NCBI GenBank assembly: GCA_947579665.1
Contig: OX388351.1
Location: 56,428,939-56,492,938, forward strand
Reading direction: 5' to 3'
Length of the DNA stretch: 64,000 nucleotides
Source: Sympetrum striolatum
Taxonomy: Eukaryota > Arthropoda > Insecta > Odonata > Libellulidae
The notes below the pieces were generated by a model that searched no databases, had not been told where the DNA came from, and was given only the letters and a program-made list of their open reading frames with translations. A program made the translations under genes and the position numbers. Shown in pieces: positions 1-11,000 of this stretch (positions are counted from its first letter, which is position 1; each line of letters starts with the position of its first letter).

Positions 1-2008
1 GATTTGAAGCGAAGAAGGGTGAAGTGTTTAAAATGACAATCAAATGGGATACTTCATGGGCACTAATCAACTGAAAGTTTATTTCAAAGTTATAAGATCC
101 CAGTTCATGCACTCGAAGGCAGTCAAACCAAATTAATCAAAAATTATCAAACGCACCACTATCATGCCATACAGGGAAAAACAATTCAATAGATGATAAG
201 ATATAATCAATAAATAATTGAATACTGTTTTTACGATACGTTACAGAAATGTAGAAGGGCATAAGTATAGAAATGCATATGGTATAAAATTCATTACGAG
301 ACATGTAATCAGTTAGCAATTTGAATACAAAATCTAAATTTAACTTTTTAATCATCAGGTAAAGGTTTAAAATTATGGATGGATACAGCTAATAAAAATA
401 TTTATTATTAATAACTACTATTGCACCCTTTTGCTAAAATCCATGCTATATATTATAAAAGTTAATAGTTAACAATTGACGTTTCAAATGGGATACCATT
501 TTTCCGTACAAGTACGGTTGAATATTTTACCTTGGTTTCAATGCATACGCAGGAATTTGTACGAAGCTACAGTTTGTTTATATTCATAAAGGTAGATGCG
601 AAAGTGGCTAGAAGACATCAATATAATTTAATTAGATTGATCTGCCTTTGAAATAGTTTTTCTCAATCTTCTTCATTGGTATAATTTGGTTTAACTCTGG
701 GTGTTTTTTTTAATACGAAGCAACTACTTTTTATCGTGAATAAAGGATTCCTTTTTATTTCTAGTCCGATTTACACTTGATCATGGCATCATCACAGTAG
801 AAGAATCTTCAAAGGTGTCATCAATATTTCAACGCTAACTTTTTCCGTAGAAGACTCGGCAGTTTGCTATAAATGATCGAAAACAGATATCCTTTGTCTT
901 TGAAGGAATTTTCCGAGCTGCTAGAGCTCTAATGCGATGAGAAATGAAACACTCTCAAGACCTTCGGCCCCTTCAACTGTGATACAAGACACCTAAATAT
1001 TCCAAGGCAGCCCAGTAACCCACTTGCCACCTTTCCGAACTTATTTCGTGAATTAATAAATCCGGTGACACGAAACTCTTTTGAATTTTGGTACTCAAAC
1101 AAAGATATCCCTAATTGGAGCAGAGCTTCTCTCCTTCATTCTTCGATCTTAGACATTTTTTCTCGCTGAAATTATTTCCTGAATCTCAAGAGAACGGATA
1201 GAACTCAATACAAAACATCGGTGTATTATTTGAATGCTAGATTGACCATATCTGGTTCTAAAAATGGACGTTTGTAACTTTAATAATTGTATTTATTTTT
1301 TTATTTATATATTGCCGCAATTAGTCAAAAGTCAGGTGGCTGCTAATCGCATGGTATACAAAATTAGTAAAAAGTACACATTATAATACATCACTCATCA
1401 ATATAATCCATTACAAACAGCAAAAATATACATACTTGCAGGGGATATTTGGTTGATAGGCAGTAGTTGTTGTATTCTGAAGATTACTTCGACAGAGAGT
1501 AATGATTTGTCAATACAGCGTATTTGTTGAGTACACCCTATTAATGTAACGTTATTCTGCACTTGAAAAAATAAGACTGGTATATTTTAAACCTAAACTC
1601 AACATTCAGTTCAAAGAACTATTTATGTGTTTGTTGTTTAAATTACCAAAATATTCAGGCTGTTAGAGGTTTGAAAAATCCTAAAAATCATTGTTAGCGT
1701 TTCGTACAGCGTAAACCTCTAACTCCTTAATTAATAGCCGTGTACCAATTTTCTTTCCTTCAAACAGTATTAGCTGTAGGAAATGAAACGATAACATAAC
1801 AAAAAATAGAACATTTTGCAGATTGGTATCGTTGATATATTTTGGCTGCATCTTTCACAGGTTAAATAAAATCCAAGCCAAGTGAAGTACTTACTAAAAT
1901 ATACTTAAATTTAGTTTTTCAACCTTGCCTACAAGATGCATTAAATAAATTCATATTTATTTAGTAAGCTTCACCGATAGTATATCGTTAAAATAATGTT
2001 TTAACTTA
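1..2008. other. AT-rich intron or 5' flank with one repeat fragment
   Basis: No exon is visible. The stretch lies upstream of the Ig2 exons, so it is either the intron after Ig1 or gene flank. Positions 1288-1380 contain a short copy of the LINE 3'-tail family (GCCGCAATTAGTCAAAAG core) seen again at 6.4 and 16.2 kb. The rest looks like unique AT-rich sequence in which I see nothing. Confidence 0.5.
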
Positions 2009-2396
2009 AAAAATCTGATGTGGCCAGCACATGACTTTCTCCATATATAAGATGTAAATACTTATCTACGACAGTAATTTCGAACTCTATATTCCATCTA
2101 AACTTGGAAGATGAGTGATTAATTTATATATTATTATCTTTTACGTCACAAACATTATAAATAATGTTTTTCGGGACATGCTGGATGAAAAACGATGAAA
2201 CTGGCCTTTCGCCATTAGAGCCCAGAGCGCCCACATAATCAGCAACGTCCGGTTTATCAGTATTTCATGAATAACTCCTAAACAATCAGTGATAAAAAAA
2301 TATGTTTCATACAAAAGTTATAGTAATTAGCATTTTCTAAAACATTTATAAATAATAGTATATACCTAAATATCATATCTATGGAGATATTTTGAA

Positions 2397-2438
2397 AACC
2401 GGAAATGAGCTTTGAAGAATGAAGCTCAACTTCCGGTT
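2397..2438. repeat. Hairpin AACCGGAA...TTCCGGTT, copy 1
   Basis: An 8-bp outer stem and a GAGCTT/AAGCTC inner stem flank a loop of about 10 nt. The same structure recurs at 2714-2755, 4166-4207 and 4483-4524, each at the same point of the ~315-bp module. Loop bases differ between copies while both stems are kept. Confidence 0.75.
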
Positions 2439-2713
2439 GACCGATTTACTCCAAAAACGAATTAACTCTAACAACTGTAATAAAATTACTATATATGAAA
2501 TTTGGTGTTGATCCGACAAATAGTTTTCATGTTAGAGCGCCCACAAAGTACATAATCATCTTCTTCCGGTTTATCGGTATTTCACGAATAACTCCTAATC
2601 AACCGGTGATACAAAAATATGTTAAATACAAAAGTTATAGTAACACAGATTATCTAAAACTTTTATAAGGTATACAATATACGTATATATCATATTTATG
2701 GAGATATTTTGAA

Positions 2714-2755
2714 AACCGGAAATGAGCTTTAATGAATAAAGCTCGACTTCCGGTT
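2714..2755. repeat. Hairpin AACCGGAA...TTCCGGTT, copy 2
   Basis: Same structure as at 2397, with the loop changed to TTAATGAATAA. It belongs to the second module of element copy 1. Confidence 0.75.
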
Positions 2756-2861
2756 TACCGATTTACTCCAAAAACTAATCAACTCTGACAGCACACACAA
2801 CAGTACTATATTTGAAGTTTGGTATTGATACGGCTAATAGTTTTCACGTTAGAGCGCCCAC

Positions 2862-2868
2862 TATCACA

Positions 2869-2945
<77 letters not shown>

Positions 2946-2948
2946 ACA
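2862..2948. repeat. AC/GT microsatellite in element copy 1
   Basis: About 85 bp of nearly pure CA dinucleotide with TACACA interruptions at both ends. It sits at the same place inside the element as the shorter tract at 4632-4686, so it came with the element rather than arising locally. Confidence 0.95.
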
Positions 2949-3042
2949 GACATCATTCCGAAAATGGTCAAAACGTGTTCTAGGGACCCCAAAACATGTA
3001 TTTCCGTTAAAATCTCGAAGTCGAATTTTTTCATGAAAACAA

Positions 3043-3075
3043 TACTTTCTCTATACTTCGTATATGGAGAAAGTA
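3043..3075. repeat. Terminal hairpin of element copy 1
   Basis: TACTTTCTCTATA pairs with TATATGGAGAAAGTA (13 bp with one G-T) around a 7-nt loop centred on CTTCG. It forms the right end of the element and recurs at 4780-4812. Confidence 0.7.
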
Positions 3076-3690
3076 AAAATGAGAATATACATCAAACAAA
3101 TGGAAATTCTTGCCAAATAATTAAATTATGTAGCATTAATAGTTTCAAAATTAAGATATATATTTTTCAAATTTGAAATAATCTTTCAACCATCATTACT
3201 CTGTTGATGAGATTTATAAATCGTGCACTGTCAAATACTAAACAAAAATCAGTTATTGCAAAAGATAAAATATTGAATTCAAATAAATATCTTATTTGAC
3301 CACTGAAGAAAAATTTATCAACCTTTCCACCAAATTTTTAATCCTAAATAGTCTTATTCAGAGAAATATCTTAATTACTTAAACAATAGTATGATTAATT
3401 TATTAGTATTGAGTATTCATATTATATGGTATATTTTTGCAATCTGTGAGTTAGTTGAAACTACGATCTTTTGTTACCACATATATCTGTAATAATTCAT
3501 TATTTTTAGCTGAATATTTTAGTGATATTTAAGGATACATCGTATAGCTTATCGGAAAGAATCTATGATGTAATTTTACTTTTCACCCAAATGCTTATTT
3601 AAGAAAACCGTAACACGACCAGTTTCGACGGTTAATCGTCATCTTCTGATGAAGATATTCTAAATTCATACCTTTAAATAGCAGTTAGCT

Positions 3691-3755
3691 AAAGGGGGGA
3701 GGAAGGGAAGGGGAAGGTGAAAAAGAGACGGGTAAGTAGGAGGTGGGAGTGAGAT
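3691..3755 (+). repeat. Purine-rich G tract
   Basis: AAAGGGGGGAGGAAGGG and the following 45 bases are almost wholly A/G, with several GG and GGG runs. It lies just inside the left inverted arm. It could form triplex or quadruplex DNA, or be a polypurine-like tract of a retroelement; the sequence does not decide. Confidence 0.7.
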
Positions 3756-4165
3756 ACTAAAATGATATAGAAAAATCTGATGTGGCCAGCAGATGACTTT
3801 CCCCATATATAAGATGTAAATATTTATCTACGACAGTAATTTCGAACTCTATATTCAATCTAAAATGGGAAGATGAGTGATTAATTTATATATTATTATC
3901 TTTCACGTCACAAACATTATAAATAATGTTTTTCGGGACATGCTCGATGAAAAAAGATGAATTTGGCCTTTCGCCCATAGAGCCCAGAGCGCCCACAAAG
4001 TACATAATCAGCAACTTCCGGTTTTTCAGTATTTCATGAATAACTCCTAAACAATCAGTGATACAAAAATATGTTTCAAACAAAAGTTATAGTAAATTAC
4101 ATTTTCTAAAACATTTATAAATAATAGTATATACCTAAATATCATATCTATGGAGATATTTTGAA

Positions 4166-4207
4166 AACCGGAAGTGAGCTTTGAAGAATGAAGCTCGACT
4201 TCCGGTT
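4166..4207. repeat. Hairpin AACCGGAA...TTCCGGTT, copy 3
   Basis: Same double stem as at 2397, here in the first hairpin-bearing module of element copy 2. Confidence 0.7.
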
Positions 4208-4482
4208 GATCGATTTAACCCAAAAACTAATCAACTCTAAAAAAACTAACCAAAATACTATATATGAAATTTGGTGTTGATCCGATAATTAGTTTTTATG
4301 TTAGAGCGTCCACAAAGTACATAATCATCTTCTTCCGGTTTATCAGTATTTCACGAATAACTCCTAATCAACCGGTGATACAAAAATATATTAAATACAA
4401 AAGTAATAGTAAATAGCATTATCTAAAACTTTTATGAATAATACAATCTACGTATATATCATATTTATGGAGATATTTTGAA

Positions 4483-4524
4483 AACCGGAAATGAGCTTTA
4501 ATGAATAAAGCTCGACTTCCGGTT
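4483..4524. repeat. Hairpin AACCGGAA...TTCCGGTT, copy 4
   Basis: Same double stem, in the second hairpin-bearing module of element copy 2. Its loop matches that at 2714, not that at 4166, so the two module types were already distinct before the element was copied. Confidence 0.7.
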
Positions 4525-4632
4525 GATCGACTTACTCCAAAAACTAATCAACTCTGACAGCACACACCACAGTACTATATATGAAGTTTGGTATTGATAC
4601 GACTAATAGTTTTCACGTTAGAGCGCCCACTA

Positions 4633-4682
<50 letters not shown>

Positions 4683-5055
4683 ACAGACATCATTCCGCAA
4701 ATGGTCAAAACGTGTTCTAGGGATCCCAAAACGTGTATTTCCGTTGAAATCTCGAAGTCGATTTTTTTCATGAAAACAATACTTTCTCTATACTTCGTAT
4801 ATGGAGAAAGTAAAAAAGGACGTCGTAATTGTAATATAGGGCAGTATTTAAGTATTTATGTTAAGTACAGTAAAGCATTTAAGCATTTTACAGAATTTAA
4901 AGGGTTTTAAATAAGAGTATCTATCTGTCTACAAGCGCAGTATGTATGTGTTTTATAATATTTAAGGGTTTGAATTTAGAGTATCTTCACCAGAATATGA
5001 CGATCAATCATCGAAACTGGTAGTGTTACTATTTTTCGTAAGAATTAAAATTTGT

Positions 5056-6250
5056 GGTAAAAGAACAATCATATCTTAGATTCTTTCCATTATGGATTAC
5101 CACAACACCTCGCCTGATTCTGCGAAATAAAACTTATTGTTCCGTTGTGAAATTGCGTGGGTAATTGGTAATCTAGAGTAAAACAATTGTCCGAACAACG
5201 GTACCCACTGTAGAATGTGCAATCATCCGAAGCAATTTCATTCCATACTTGCTTATTCGAAGAGAAACTTCATTATTTTAGCTCAGCCACTTGTATGGGA
5301 CTCCTCATTCAGAAACTAAATTCTCAGCCAATTTGGCAATCTGCTTTAAACTTGCCGAGATTTTAATGTGATTTACGGATGGCGTCGGAGGCTCCATTCA
5401 TCGCCGTTATTTTATTGTCTTCCTCGGCTTCCGTGCCTAATTGACCGCATTGGAATCTCGGCGGAATTCCGAAATTCTGTTTGAAAACTTCGCTCAAATG
5501 GGAAGAAAGGCGGATTCTAATCTATTCCTTTTCCACTCGATGCCCTTCGCTGCGAAGTGTATTCCGTGAAGAACGCTAGATGGCCTTCCGATGCATATGT
5601 TCGGACTCGGAGTTTTTCAAACCCGTGGCTAATTTATATCTAATATTAGTTTTCGTTTTCCGTACAGATTGAAAGTTTCGTTGGCTTTTTCTGGGTAAAG
5701 ATTATTTTACACATTATTCTATATTCTTCTCCTCTCAAAAAAGATAATATTCTGCCCTCTCATTATAATTAATAATAAAAAGGGAAAAGAAATTAGTTTC
5801 ACAAAATTGCTACTACCAAAAAGGAACGAAACCTGCACAACAAACAGAAAATACATATAATTTAAAAAATAAACCAGCGGCAATTTCCTTTCAACTCTTT
5901 TTTGATATTGCGTCTAAAATGTGGATCAAGAAAAGAATCGCCAAAACCTCCTGTACCGGAAGGAAATCCGACAAAGAAGTGCTTTATGAAGAAAAAGAAG
6001 AGGGCCCACTCTGCATTATATGGGGAACGACGAAGGTTATTGACCAAAAAAATTTCGGAGGGTCACTGTGAGGATAGAGCTGAGCTCGTTGAGTTTCCGT
6101 GCTGAAGTATACCTCATAGAAAATGAACCTGTTCATCAAATCTGTACTTGTATTATTTTTTTACCGGAAATAGGAGGACTCAATTACATCGGTTCTATTA
6201 ATATAAATGATTGCAGGCCGTTTCACCATTTATTCATGATGACGAACTGA
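5056..6250. other. Intronic stretch without a recognisable feature
   Basis: Moderately GC-balanced, probably unique sequence. A purine-rich open frame at 5902-6105 and its antisense partner have no family resemblance I can name, and codon content is low-complexity Lys/Arg. I see no exon. Confidence 0.4.
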
Positions 6251-6264
6251 AACGCCAAGACCCT

Positions 6265-6352
6265 AGCCCGGAGATTCCCGTTAGCTAGGAATCGAACCCG
6301 GTACTTCAATGTTTACGAACTAGTGCACTATCCATTTTACCAACGAATTTCT
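6265..6352 (-). mobile_element. tRNA-like SINE head
   Basis: Read on the minus strand it contains TTGGTAAAATGGATAGTGC, which resembles an A box, and 35 bp on GGGTTCGATTCC, a near-perfect RNA polymerase III B box (GGTTCGANTCC). The T stem does not pair well, so this is not a working tRNA gene. A tRNA-derived SINE or a tRNA pseudogene is the likely identity. Confidence 0.6.
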
Positions 6353-6369
6353 GGAAGCCAATTACTATC

Positions 6370-6672
6370 AATGTTTAATTATTGCATCACACAACTTCAA
6401 TTAGTCACGAGGACAGGTGGCGAGGTTAAATTATGAAGTAAATAATTAAAACAATAATTCTATGCATCGATACCGTAAACCTAACTACAGAAAACATAAA
6501 ATGCATAAATATTTAAATAATAGATAAATAAATACAAGTATATTAGTATGCAATACATATATGAATTATTATAAAAACACAGCTCTGTGAATTAGCTAAA
6601 AGTTAAATATTTACTGATAAGCCTTAGCGGCTACCACAACGGCCACGGAATCCCTACCGTACATCATCCAAC
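6370..6672 (-). mobile_element. LINE 3' untranslated tail, copy 2
   Basis: The motif CAATTAGTCACGAGGACAGG, the AT-rich run with ACATATATGAATTAT, and the end GGCTACCACAACGGCCACGG match in order the stretch at 16205-16590, which is joined to a decayed reverse transcriptase end. It therefore looks like a 5'-truncated LINE copy holding only 3' UTR, in antisense to the host gene. Confidence 0.6.
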
Positions 6673-7484
6673 CACTCGATCAGGATGTTATTAAAATATC
6701 GTTAAATAAGAGAAATCTATATGAAAATACGCAAAGAGAAAATTTTGTATCCCTTTTTTAGCGTATTGCACCCACGGAGGAGTGTGAGATTTGGTAAACT
6801 TAATGTTTATGTATAGGAAAATTGACGAAAGCTAATATCTTTGTCTAAGGTATCCTTAGTTTGACTTTGGACGATTCGGACCTTCCGCCATAAGAAATGC
6901 ATGAAAAGTTCATTTTGATCGATAACAGACACTTTTTCTTCTGCAGAATTAAATCAAAAATAATGGTCGTACGAAATCTAAATATATACCAAAGGAAAGG
7001 AAATTGAAGATAAAAAATCTTATTTATGTCGTAGAATATCGTATTAAAATCTAAATTATGATAAAATGAAAGCAAATTTTGTGAAATTTCTTTGTAGTAA
7101 ACAAACTAGTCCCCCTGGTGACCAAGCCGATTGTTGAATCCGAGCTTATGCATTTTCTCATTAAAATACACGGGAATTTTATATCCATACCGAATTAAAC
7201 GGTAGAGACCTACGTCAGAAATTGTGAACAAAGGGAAATTTACTTACGTAGATAACAAGATATGCATACAATGGTACATAAGTAGAATGGGCTCAATTAC
7301 GACCATTTTACAGTTCTTCGGAAAAGGTTTTTAACATTTCGAGTACAGACCTCAACATTGTCACGCCGAGTATGGACCTGGGTCCCCGAGGACGATTTCT
7401 GGTGACATTACTTCCCAAGAGAGAATTGAATGAATAAAATTAATAATTATAGTAATTTTTACAAAAATAGTGTCTATGTCTAAG
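6673..7484. other. Intronic stretch without a recognisable feature
   Basis: AT-rich with no supported exon. A 76-codon minus-strand frame near 6845-7075 has no recognisable domain. Confidence 0.4.
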
Positions 7485-8064
7485 AACCCTGCAAGCCGCC
7501 TTTCGGCGTGTGGCAGGGGGTGCAAGCACCTTGACTCTATTTTCCTAAACGGTTGCTTTCGCGTATACTTCGCGGAAAAAATGAATTTTTGAAACGATTC
7601 GTTTTAGTATCTATTTCCCTAATCTTTCGGGCAGTATCAGAACGGCCCATTTAACAGGGGGGTCGCATTATATCGGTTACATCATCTGAAAACGTAATTT
7701 CCCTGAACTTATTTAATAAATTTATCCTTTGAATTTTTCTTCTATCTTCTAATGATTCCCATCCCGCGTCCTGTAACATCTGAGTGACACTCGCTGTTTT
7801 ATCGTAGCAATTCTGTACAAATCGTATCGCCATCCGTTGTACTTTTTCTAAATCCCGAATATGACATTTCTCGGCGGGTCCCATACGCTACATGCATACT
7901 CTAGGTGAGGCCTAACTAACGCTAAGTAACATCGCTCGCGAACTTTTTCTTCGCTCCTACCGACTATTCTTTTAACGAAGCCAAGTTTCTTAAGTGCTTT
8001 TCCACTTATGCTTCGGATGTGGGCACTCCATGATAGATTATTCGTGAGAGTTACTCCAAGTGAG
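7485..8064 (-). pseudogene. 5'-truncated CR1-like LINE: reverse transcriptase C-terminus plus 3' tail
   Basis: The minus strand reads LGVTLTNNLSWSAHIR, KALKKLGFVKRIVGR, LVRPHLEYACSVWDP, then after a one-base frameshift near 7879 EKCHIRDLEKVQRMAIRFVQ, SVTQMLQDAGWESLEDRRK. This is the thumb and C-terminal domain of reverse transcriptases of the CR1/jockey group. Homology stops abruptly at about 8064, as in 5'-truncated insertions. Downstream of the stop the 3' tail contains GCCACACGCCGAAAGGCGG, a form of which recurs after the LINE fragments at 38.7 and 39.1 kb. The open half is intact over 7651-7884, but the frameshift and truncation make it dead. Confidence 0.85.
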
Positions 8065-11000
8065 AGTGTCCCGTATTACATAGGGCCACAAACAATCAAC
8101 CATTATATTCCAATAAGATTCGGGAGGAAAACAACGATGTAAACGCAAGCAGAGACGCAGAACGAGAAAACTAAAAATCAAAGCACATAGACTCAGAGAA
8201 TAACTACAGTGTAAAAAAATGGAATGCTGAACGACGTAATTTGACTGAACTTAGAATTTTTCCGTCATAGGAGCGATAAAAGTCACACGATATTGAGTAC
8301 TGAGCCGAGTCCCCGAAGACCCTCGGTGCTATAAATTCCGATGATTCCTATAATTGAAACTCAGGAATAATTTTTAATCAAATTTTAATTTTAAATATGA
8401 TTCTCTAGGAAAATGTGAAGTTTCCATTACGGCAAAAAATAATTGAAAGAGTTATTTTCGAAAATGTATTTCTCGGGTCTCCGACGACCCGAGGTCCGAC
8501 TGTTAAGGAATTTCCCGGTAGGATAAATAATTGGAAATCACAAGGATCCCAGAAGACGAACTCTTCTATATTGATAATCATAGAAATTTCACCAAATATG
8601 CGTAAGTTCGACGCAAGACTCCTGTTTGAAATAGATTGCGGTGATTTCTAAGAATTTTTCCGTAACGACAAAGTTGATTGATGAACTCAACTCTCATGAG
8701 AATATATGGCAAATGTAGTCTCATAAAAATTATAAAAAGAGGAAAAGAAAAACATAAGTTTACTTTGGAAATTGAAATGCGGCAGTATATTATAATAAAT
8801 AATATCACCTTCTATAAATTAGATTTGTAAATTTGGCTTCGTAGATAAAATTTCAAATAATTAATGTTTTTGTTCTCAAAAACATGAAAAAGTTTGCCAT
8901 TGAAATGAATCGAAATTCAACAATTAATACAAGTGCGATATTTTTCCAGCAAATAAATAAACAAAGACTCTACTATAACAGTTATCAAGCACTATTTGAG
9001 CCAACGGAAAATACGTTTTAACGTTAGAAAAGATCAATAGATAGCTACAACAAAATTTTAATTTTAATTACGCCATTTTTGGCAGGGAAATCCACTAGCT
9101 TATATATAATATGTGTTACAAATATATTAAATTAAATATATCACATCGAACCATTGGTTGGAATTTTATTGAGACAGCCAGTTTTTATACAAGGTCTATT
9201 GTACGTACGTCGCAGTGAGTGAATTTGGATCATTCGATGGTCCGAGATGATATATAACCGAATATGATACATATTATATATTTAAAAATTATCGAATACA
9301 AATTCCGAATACAATATTATGATAAATATGCAAATTTTGAGAGTTTTTTACAAAAAACATCGTTCACACAGAAACTCGGAATCATTAAATTTACTTTCGA
9401 ACTATTTTAAGTTCAATGGACAACATTCATTTTTTAACCACCGAGATTCTTTGTTCTAATGAAAAATATATAAAAACACGTGGACCGTATTTTATAAAAA
9501 AATGTTTTATTTATATTTTTTATAACTCGAATAACTCAAAATAGCTGTGCAGCCCTGACGAAACTTGATCAGTATGGCAAGAAAAAAACGCAAGGAAGGG
9601 TCAAAAATGCGTTATCACTTTTTTAAAGATGAATTATCAAAGCTAAACCTTATGCATCCTATCCGTCGTATATTTTAGAGTTCTCAAAAATTAATGTATA
9701 TCAAATAAAACTGTATAAGTACCTTAACAAAAATGAAATGTATTCCTCATACAATATATCTTATACCGCTATGAATATCAAGTCTCATTTTTATTAGCGT
9801 TCGTTTGATTAAAAAAATAACATGAAAAATTAAAAGTGACAATGAATTGAAACAAAAAATTAATAAAACTACAAGCCATAATTGTTTTTCTTTCAATTGT
9901 TACTAGCATTAAATTTTAAATCCTTTAGGTATTGCAGGGAATTAAGGCATACAACACACCCTAATGACATATTTGTACACGCTTGCAGCTGACGTAATAA
10001 AAAAAATCAAAAACACTATCAGCATTTATCCTAATGATTAACAAAAGAACATCAGTAACTTTCAAACATAAAATTTAATGAATTATGGTCCAATTTTGAC
10101 CACTGAGCGGTCACTAGTATACAATAATTAGCTATATTGAAATAGATAAAAATGGCTGGAATGACTAGGAAAATCCTTCATAGAATTGACTATATATCAT
10201 AGCATGTGGTTAAGTATTTCATTTATCAATGTCATCTTAGTATAATTACTTCTTTCCTGACTATCTGAAGCCATATATCACTGCGAATTCTATCTTACCT
10301 CCATTTTACCTCTATGTCTTAGGAGATAAAAACACCTAATGTCTGCTGCACCATGCAGACCGACACTCGAAGTTCCCGTCGGACAAGTGGAGCGCTTTGC
10401 TAAACATGACAAGAGATCTGGGGAATTGTGAAGCGGGAAGTTCGCGCGAATATTTCGGAGAGTACTGCTTGAGGAACACGACTGAGATGACTATTTTCTC
10501 ATCCAATTCGCAACAAGTTTATTCGAAAATAAACCGCGGTACTTTCTAAGGGATACACCAAGAAAATTAATTTTATCTCAAGAGTTTCCGAATATATTAT
10601 CCTCTATCTACACCTTTACAATCCTATCTGCTATGGAAAGAAGAATATATATTTCCATACGTTTTTCTAATAATTTCCGCCTATAATACAGGTGCCCTAA
10701 AACGCAACTGTCGTCACTGGAAAACAGAGAAGACAACATAATAGATTTCTCCCTGAAGCTATGATTACTGCTCAGTAGGAAACATAAAACATTAAATCTC
10801 GCATCAAACGAATTTATTTATTGAAAATAGGTGGTCCGGTAGTATCCATAACCTTTTCATGTAATAAATGAATTAATTTATTGAAAAGTAGTCTTAAAAA
10901 TTATTTCCTACAATGTTAATTTATTTTTTTACCCCATAATTAACATCTAGAATTTTTTCAAAGGAAAAACTAGTTGAATTTAGATTCTAAGTATCTTTAT

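Larger units (their letters stand above)
2009..3078. mobile_element. Modular ~1.05-kb repeat element, copy 1
   Basis: The sequence from here to 3078 recurs at 3772-4815. It contains three diverged copies of a ~315-bp module, whose AGAGCGCCCAC motif falls at 2224, 2534 and 2851. Two modules hold an AACCGGAA...TTCCGGTT hairpin. The third runs into an AC microsatellite. ACTTTCTCCATATA at about 2035 is inverted at the right end (TATATGGAGAAAGT at 3061), suggesting short terminal inverted repeats, so a non-autonomous DNA element is the likeliest reading. There is no transposase ORF; the apparent His-Thr ORF is the translated microsatellite. Confidence 0.7.
3772..4815. mobile_element. Modular ~1.05-kb repeat element, copy 2
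   Basis: Direct repeat of 2009-3078 at an offset of about 1.76 kb. The module motif falls at 3986, 4303 and 4620, exactly 317 bp apart both times. Hairpins lie at 4166-4207 and 4483-4524, the AC tract at 4632-4686 and the terminal hairpin at 4780-4812. A few per cent to about ten per cent divergence between the copies, and the different AC length, indicate separate insertions or an old duplication. Confidence 0.7.
3578..5050. mobile_element. Inverted-repeat-bounded segment enclosing element copy 2
   Basis: A stretch at about 3578-3678 (with CCAGTTTCGACGGTTAATCG) is inverted and diverged at about 4966-5050 (CGATCAATCATCGAAACTGG). The similarity extends beyond both motifs on each side, roughly 80-100 bp per arm. 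Between the arms lie a purine-rich tract and the second ~1.05-kb modular element. This may be one composite element with long inverted ends, or two facing copies of a small element. No coding remnant is visible inside. Confidence 0.6.

Noticed and set aside
2812..3036. 74-codon ORF with a long His-Thr repeat
   Set aside because: It is the AC microsatellite read in frame within a repeat element; the copies at 4581 and 4588 behave the same way.
5862..6105. Overlapping ORFs on both strands, one Lys/Arg-rich
   Set aside because: No domain, splice context or similarity to the host gene; probably chance in a purine-rich tract.
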